Shown here: piece by piece, positions 59,103-64,000 of the stretch
Layout: each line of letters opens with the position of its first letter
Position numbering within the stretch: the stretch's first letter is position 1
Assembly (NCBI GenBank): GCA_900545825.1
Contig: URAS01000003.1
Location: 124,001 to 188,000, forward strand
Direction: 5' to 3'
Length of the DNA stretch: 64,000 nt
From: an uncultured Actinomyces sp.
Lineage (GTDB): Bacteria > Actinomycetota > Actinomycetes > Actinomycetales > Actinomycetaceae
The notes under the pieces: model-generated
Databases searched by the model: none
Seen by the model: the letters and a program-made list of their open reading frames with translations, nothing else
What the model was told of the DNA's origin: nothing
Program-made: the position numbers and the translations under genes

Positions 59103-61832
59103 TTACGACCACGAGGGCGGGGGCGGAGCCGTCGGGTTGACCGCGCCGATGCCGCCCATCATTTCGAGGCTGTCGGGCACCGCGCTCTTCTTGGTTTCTT
59201 CCTCGTCGATAGTGCCGGACGTCTGCGCTGCTTCGGGCGCGCCGGGCACAGACGGGACGTACGGTACCGACGCGGCGCCCGGAACGAACGGAGCGTTCGG
59301 GATAAACGGAATGGGCGAACCTTCGGGGGCGGTCGGGGCGACCGGAGCCGCCGGAACAGCCGGGGCAGCCGGGGCGGCAGGCGCTGCCGGCGCCTCGGGC
59401 TTAGTGGCGGCCGGCACCACCGGCTTCGACATCGGGGCACTCGCCGACGCCGCGGACGTTGCCGGGGCAACGGGTCGCGACGGCTCGCTGACCACCGCCG
59501 AAGGCTGCGGTGTCGACGGCACGTAGGGCACGTGCGCCGTTTGGTCATGACCATTCGATCCATCGGGATTCGCCTGGGCAAGGAACTCCTCCAGCCGGCG
59601 CACCCGCTCCTCGGTCGAAATCGCCGCGGGGCTCGCGGGCATCTGTGGGGGCACGTAGCTGGCCGCCTGCCGCGGCATATCGGCCGACGAGCTGGCAGAG
59701 GCCGCAACCTCGGCGTCCTCATAAGGTGCCCTGTCGGCCGGACGCGAAGCCGCGAACGGCCGGTCAGCACTCGAGAACCGGCTCGATTCAGTGTCGCTCG
59801 TGGACGCCGCGGCGGCAGGTGCTTCGGCTTTATGGGTCCGATCCTCTGCCGTGTCACGCAGCGACGAGGCCGTCGCCGCGGACGAGCGGCTGCTCGACCA
59901 GAAGTCATCCGACCCAAACTCCTGGCCGAGACCGTGCTTCCGATGCGACGTCTGCGAGGCCGAGGGCACGTCGCCGGTACCCGAGGACCGCGAGGACCGG
60001 GGCTGCGCCGTCGGCGTCGCCGTCTTCTGGTCGCCGCTGGCGCTCCCCGACCGATCCCACGAATGGGTCATGCGACGAGCGGAATCGGAACCGGCTTCGC
60101 TGGTCTGCTCCGATGAGTGTGCCGTCGTCACCTTGTCGGTGGAGCCCGCCGTGCCCCGCAGCCGCGCGAGCAGGTCGTCGCGATCGTGCTGAGATTCCTT
60201 GGCGGACTGGGCTTCCTTGGCGGAGGCTGCCGAAGCCGTGCGGTCGGTCAAGCGGCTGTCCTTGGGCGGAAGCGACGTCTTCTGCTCGGGACGATTCGTG
60301 GGCTCGCCAGCCTTGGGGGCCGCGTCCTTGCGGGGACGGGCGCTCTTCGAGGCCGAGCCGCCGCCGATCGGCGGCAGGTTCGCCGTGCTTGTCGTATCGG
60401 CGAGAGGCTGATGACGAGTAGTTGCCGACGCCGGCCTGCTTGGCGTGCCGGACGCTGTCGCCGCCGTCGGCCGCGATGCCTGGGACGTGTCGGTGCCCGG
60501 GCGCTGACGCGACCCCGCGTCGACTCTGCGGTGCGTTCCGGTATCGGGACGACGACGAGCCTCGGTATCGGCCGGACGCCGGACCTGCTCGGGCGTCGGG
60601 CGCCGTCCCGCGGCTGCCGCCTGCTGCTGGCGCTGGGCGTCCTTCTTCTGTTCCTGCGCGTCGGCGGGAACGGGACGAGCCGCCTTCTTCGCCGCCGCTT
60701 TGCGGGCGACCTCGGCATCGTGCGCGGCCTTACGGGCGACTTCGACATCGTGGGCCGCCTTCATCGGCGAGGGTGCGACCGCTGCCGCTGCTTCCGCCGC
60801 GGTCTGGTCCGGCCGGCCGGGACGTTGCGAAGTTTTCTGTTTCTGTGCGGGAGCCGGGGCCTTGCGCCGCGCTTCCTGGGTGGGCCTGCCCTGGCCCGCC
60901 CGCTGCGGGCGGCCCTTCTCGTCAGACGTGGCCTTCGTATCGGCCGGGGCAGCGGGACGCTTGGCGGCTGCTACTTCTGCCGTCTGCTTCCCGGCGGCGG
61001 CCGCTTGGGGTGCCTCCGGACGGCGGTGGGATGCGGCCTGCGACGCCGCCTCGGCGCGGCCCGCGGACTCGGCCTTCGCGGCGGGCTCCTCATGCGTCGT
61101 TTCCTCGGCACGCTTCGGGGCCTCGGGGGCGGCCTCGTGGGCCCCCCGCTTCTCGGCCTTGCCGCCGGACTGGCGAGCTTGCTGCTCAGCAACGCGCGAC
61201 GTCGGGTTGAGCGCGGCCTTCCTCGCCCTCTTGTTGTTGCTGATGGCGTCGGAGAAGTAGACGACACCGGTGATCACCGTGACAGCGAACGCCGCCACCA
61301 TGACGAGCACCGAGACAAACGACAACGCGACACTGGCTGCCGACGAATAGGGGTCGACCAGGCCCTGCAGCATGACGAAGAAGACGAGGGCGATTTGCAG
61401 AACCGTCTTGAGCTTCCCGCCCATCGATGCCGGCAGCACCTTGCCCCGATGGAGCAGGACAAAGCGCAGGATTGTCACCGCGATTTCACGGATGGCGACG
61501 ACGATCGTGAACCACCACGGCAGCTGGCCGAAATAGGACAACATGACAAATGCCGTGAGCATGAGCGCTTTGTCGGCAAACGGGTCGGCGATCTTGCCAA
61601 AATTCGTGACGATCCCGCGCTTGCGGGCAATCTTGCCGTCGAGTCGATCAGTAAAGGCCGCGACACAGAAGACGATGAGTGCCGCCAGATAGGCATTCCA
61701 ACTGGCTTGGGCCTTGATCATGAGATAGATAAAAACGGGCACCAAGACAATCCGAAGCACCGTCAGCGCATTAGGCACGTTCCACGGTGAGGGTTGTTTC
61801 GCGGTTTTCGGAGGTATCTTCTCGGTCGTCAT
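59103..61832 (-). CDS. pgsA: CDP-alcohol phosphatidyltransferase (PgsA-like) with a ~700-residue disordered extension
   Basis: Residues 15-205 are a typical phosphatidylglycerophosphate synthase, joining CDP-diacylglycerol and glycerol-3-phosphate in the membrane. The motif D62-x2-DG-x2-AR-x8-G79-x3-D83-x3-D87 is complete (TDRLDGKIARKRG, then FGKIADPFADKA), and about six membrane helices are visible. From 206 to 909 the same frame continues without a stop as low-complexity sequence rich in Ala, Ser, Thr, Pro, Arg and Glu. It has repeats (VARKAAHDAEVARKAA near 365, VPYVPS twice near the end), an acidic patch and a Pro-rich C-terminus. Family members are about 200 residues. The tail should be cytoplasmic. 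A PI-phosphate synthase-like substrate is less likely but not excluded. Confidence 0.9.
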   Translation of the reverse strand: MTTEKIPPKTAKQPSPWNVPNALTVLRIVLVPVFIYLMIKAQASWNAYLAALIVFCVAAFTDRLDGKIARKRGIVTNFGKIADPFADKALMLTAFVMLSYFGQLPWWFTIVVAIREIAVTILRFVLLHRGKVLPASMGGKLKTVLQIALVFFVMLQGLVDPYSSAASVALSFVSVLVMVAAFAVTVITGVVYFSDAISNNKRARKAALNPTSRVAEQQARQSGGKAEKRGAHEAAPEAPKRAEETTHEEPAAKAESAGRAEAASQAASHRRPEAPQAAAAGKQTAEVAAAKRPAAPADTKATSDEKGRPQRAGQGRPTQEARRKAPAPAQKQKTSQRPGRPDQTAAEAAAAVAPSPMKAAHDVEVARKAAHDAEVARKAAAKKAARPVPADAQEQKKDAQRQQQAAAAGRRPTPEQVRRPADTEARRRPDTGTHRRVDAGSRQRPGTDTSQASRPTAATASGTPSRPASATTRHQPLADTTSTANLPPIGGGSASKSARPRKDAAPKAGEPTNRPEQKTSLPPKDSRLTDRTASAASAKEAQSAKESQHDRDDLLARLRGTAGSTDKVTTAHSSEQTSEAGSDSARRMTHSWDRSGSASGDQKTATPTAQPRSSRSSGTGDVPSASQTSHRKHGLGQEFGSDDFWSSSRSSAATASSLRDTAEDRTHKAEAPAAAASTSDTESSRFSSADRPFAASRPADRAPYEDAEVAASASSSADMPRQAASYVPPQMPASPAAISTEERVRRLEEFLAQANPDGSNGHDQTAHVPYVPSTPQPSAVVSEPSRPVAPATSAASASAPMSKPVVPAATKPEAPAAPAAPAAPAVPAAPVAPTAPEGSPIPFIPNAPFVPGAASVPYVPSVPGAPEAAQTSGTIDEEETKKSAVPDSLEMMGGIGAVNPTAPPPPSWS

Positions 61833-61914
61833 CGGCTCTCATCCTATCAGGCTGTTATCGACGGGACGCGTTCACGCAACCATTAACAGCCGCCATTATT
61901 CCCCAATCACTCGT

Positions 61915-64000
61915 CTACCGCCCTGTCAACTGCCAGGCGTCCTCATCGGATGCTGACACGTCGACCACGGGCAGGCCGTCATCCGTCTCCATCAGCGGGG
62001 CGGGCGTCTCGGCCCGTTGGGCTGGTTCTCCCCGAAGCATCGCGAGGACGCCCGGAAGCTGCTCGGGAGTCACGAGGACGTCGCGCGCCTTCGACCCCTG
62101 CGAGGGCCCCACGATGTCGCGCGATTCCAGCAGGTCCATGAGGCGTCCCGCCCTCGCAAATCCGACACGCAGCTTGCGCTGAAGCATGGACGTCGACCCC
62201 AGCTGGGTGTTGACGACCAGCTCGGCCGCCTGCAGCAGGTCCTCGAGGTCGTCGCCGATATCCTCGGCGACCTTGGGCTTCGCCTCCTCGGGGACGATGA
62301 CGTCCTCGCGATAGTCCGGCTGGGACTGGGCCTTGACGTGGTCGACGACCGCGTGGATCTCCTCCTCGGTCACCCACGCACCCTGGACACGCTGGGGCTT
62401 CGACGAGCCCGACCGCAGGTAGAGGGCATCGCCCTTGCCGATGAGCTTCTCGGCGCCGGCCTGATCCAAGATCACTCGGGAGTCCGCCAGCGACGACGTG
62501 GCAAACGCCAGCCGGGACGGGATGTTTGCCTTGATGAGGCCGGTGACGACGTCGACGGAGGGACGCTGGGTGGCGACGACCAGGTGGATCCCTGCGGCAC
62601 GCCCCAGCTGGGTGATCCGCTGAATCGACGCCTCGACGTCACGCGGGGCCACCATCATGAGGTCGGCCAGCTCGTCGACGACGACCAACAGGTAGGGATA
62701 GGGCGCCAGCTGGCGCTGCGAGCCGGCGGGTACCTCGACCTCGCCGGCAGCGACGGCCTCGTTGAAGTCGTCGATGTGCTTGAACCCGAACGCCGCCATG
62801 TCGTCGTAGCGGTGGTCCATTTCCTTGACCGACCATTCGAGGGCCTCGGCGGCCTTCTTGGGGTCGGTGATGATCGGCGTGATGAGGTGGGGGATCCCCG
62901 CGTAGATCGTCAGCTCGACGCGTTTGGGATCGACGAGGATGAGCCGCACCTGCTCCGGGGTAGCCCGCGTCATTAGCGAGGTGATCATCGAGTTGACGAA
63001 CGACGACTTGCCCGATCCCGTGGCGCCGGCGACCAGCAGGTGGGGGGTCGCCGCCAGGTTAGTGACGACGTAGCCGCCCTCAACGTCCTTGCCGACGCCG
63101 ACGAGAAGCGGGTGGTGCGAGGCCTTGGCCGCGCCGGATCGCAGGACGTCTCCCAGCGCCACGGTTTCGCGGTCACTGTTGGGAATCTCGACGCCGATCG
63201 CCGACTTGCCGGGAATCGGCGAGAGGATACGCACGTCAGCGCTGGCGACGGCGTAGGCGATGTTCTTGGCCAGCGCGGTAATCCGGTCGACCTTGACGCC
63301 GGGCCCCAGCCGCAGTTCGTAACGCGTGACCGTCGGCCCCCGCGAGAACCCGGTCACCCGCGCGTCGACCTTGAATTCCTCGAGCACCTGCTGGAGGTTG
63401 TGGACCACCTGGTCGTTCGCCTCGGAGCGGCGCTTGTGGGGCTCGCCCCGCTTGAGCAACGACAGGTCAGGCAGCGAATAGTCGCCCGTCAGCGTGAGGG
63501 CGGAAGCGTCCGCCCGCTCGGGCAGTTCGCTCGTCACGGGCTCGACGCCGCCGGCCTCGTCGCGCGCGACATCGTCGAGCGACGGCCCCGTCTCTATACC
63601 TCCCGCTACGAGTTCCGCGCTGGAAGTGACCGCTTCCACGGGCGCGGTTTTGGGGTATTCGAAGGCGTCCGGGTCGAGGACAACCGTGTGTCCGTCACCG
63701 GCGTCGTCGCTGTGGGCAGCGGCCACGCGCGAGGAGAACGCCCGGGTCGTCGGGGATTCCTCTGACTCTTCTTCGAGGCCGTTCGTCTCTGCCGCATCGT
63801 CACCGCCGGCGAAGCGCTTCCACCGGGGCGTACGGATCTTGCTGGCCAGGCCGCCCTCGCTCGGGCTCTCGCTGGAGGTGTCCGAACCCTCCTCGTCAGC
63901 CTCACCGTCGGAACGCAGGCCGAGCCACTCCCCCAGCCTCTTCGCCGACGCCCAGGCATCCGCCAGGGTCATGTTGGCCGACACGAGCAACCCGTAAATC
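61915..64000 (-). CDS. ftsK: DNA translocase FtsK/SpoIIIE, partial (5' end outside the window)
   Basis: About 695 C-terminal residues of the septal DNA pump. The frame is open through the right edge (IYGLLVSANMTLADAWASA), continuing from the last N-terminal membrane helix. After an acidic linker of about 190 residues comes the alpha domain (EFKVDARVTGFSRGPTVTRYEL). The RecA-like beta domain follows, with Walker A VAGATGSGKSSFVNSM and Walker B LLVVVDELADLMM. The gamma winged helix (QRKLRVGFARAGRLMDLLE), which reads orienting DNA motifs, is near the end. It clears chromosome DNA from the septum and promotes dimer resolution. The stop is 82 bases before pgsA. Confidence 0.96.
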   Translation of the reverse strand, partial: IYGLLVSANMTLADAWASAKRLGEWLGLRSDGEADEEGSDTSSESPSEGGLASKIRTPRWKRFAGGDDAAETNGLEEESEESPTTRAFSSRVAAAHSDDAGDGHTVVLDPDAFEYPKTAPVEAVTSSAELVAGGIETGPSLDDVARDEAGGVEPVTSELPERADASALTLTGDYSLPDLSLLKRGEPHKRRSEANDQVVHNLQQVLEEFKVDARVTGFSRGPTVTRYELRLGPGVKVDRITALAKNIAYAVASADVRILSPIPGKSAIGVEIPNSDRETVALGDVLRSGAAKASHHPLLVGVGKDVEGGYVVTNLAATPHLLVAGATGSGKSSFVNSMITSLMTRATPEQVRLILVDPKRVELTIYAGIPHLITPIITDPKKAAEALEWSVKEMDHRYDDMAAFGFKHIDDFNEAVAAGEVEVPAGSQRQLAPYPYLLVVVDELADLMMVAPRDVEASIQRITQLGRAAGIHLVVATQRPSVDVVTGLIKANIPSRLAFATSSLADSRVILDQAGAEKLIGKGDALYLRSGSSKPQRVQGAWVTEEEIHAVVDHVKAQSQPDYREDVIVPEEAKPKVAEDIGDDLEDLLQAAELVVNTQLGSTSMLQRKLRVGFARAGRLMDLLESRDIVGPSQGSKARDVLVTPEQLPGVLAMLRGEPAQRAETPAPLMETDDGLPVVDVSASDEDAWQLTGR

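Noticed and set aside
58927..59112. 62-codon N-terminal extension of ClgR
   Set aside because: Unlike any ClgR N-terminus, overlaps the end of pgsA, and lacks a ribosome binding site; a -10 hexamer precedes the internal ATG.
60117..61790. 557-codon plus-strand open frame opposite the PgsA tail
   Set aside because: I considered whether this, rather than the PgsA tail, is the real gene. It runs into the antisense of the conserved PgsA domain, has no start signal or domain, while the minus frame is continuous with PgsA.
1..64000. Search for a defence, secretion, secondary-metabolite or phage system
   Set aside because: Every block matches conserved actinobacterial core gene order; no integrase, transposase, toxin-antitoxin pair, restriction enzyme or repeat array was recognised.

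Overview
The window is a contiguous piece of core chromosome from a high-GC Gram-positive bacterium (Actinomycetota). The evidence is the gene set and its order. There is a PriA-type HisA, a DivIVA/Wag31-type polar growth protein beside SepF and YggT, DUF3040 and DUF3046 proteins, a ClgR-type regulator, a class II HelD and a LysM/lexA/nrdR block. SOS boxes are of the CGAAC-N4-GTTCG type, GTG starts are frequent, and several transcripts look leaderless. The absence of murE from the cell-wall cluster, plus L-lactate dehydrogenase and aspartate ammonia-lyase, would suit a fermentative Actinomycetaceae-like organism, but that placement is inference. I found no tRNA, rRNA, CRISPR array, insertion sequence or prophage. 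No stretch longer than about 270 bases lacks a gene.

Layout. (1) 1-6000, minus strand: a partial degenerate DAK2/FakA-like protein, aspA, thiL, a SpoU-type rRNA methyltransferase, rplT, rpmI and infC. infC appears to start at a non-canonical ATC codon and has an attenuator-like terminator in its leader. (2) 6000-13000, minus: the histidine operon hisD - amino-acid symporter - hisC - hisB - unknown protein - hisH - priA - sseB. (3) 13067-13800: a small S4 RNA-binding protein (plus) tail to tail with a FurA-type regulator (minus). (4) 13822-36505, minus: the division and cell wall cluster, in transcriptional order DUF3040, mraZ, rsmH, ftsL, ftsI, murF, mraY, murD, ftsW, murG, murC, ftsQ, ftsZ, pgeF, sepF, yggT, divIVA, lspA, rluD, dnaE1. 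Many of these genes overlap by ATGA or GTGA, implying translational coupling. (5) 36559-42487: dinB and a PAC2 protein (minus), then helD and a short serA (plus). (6) 42492-48960: nrdR, a LysM SOS protein, lexA, ldh, dinG, hflX. (7) 49018-64000: an RsmC-like methyltransferase, miaA, miaB, an MMPL transporter, a DUF1015 protein, cinA, recX, recA, DUF3046, clgR, a giant pgsA and a partial ftsK.

The themes are peptidoglycan precursor synthesis and septum assembly, DNA replication/repair with the SOS circuit (lexA, LysM protein and recA carry SOS boxes), translation and tRNA/rRNA modification, and histidine synthesis. I see no accessory island and no obvious new multi-gene system. The most unusual items are the roughly 700-residue disordered extension on PgsA, the 234-residue arginine-rich N-terminus of FtsQ, loss of murE from the cluster, a symporter gene inside the his operon, an E. 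coli-type SerA, relocated cinA, and several palindromic promoter elements.
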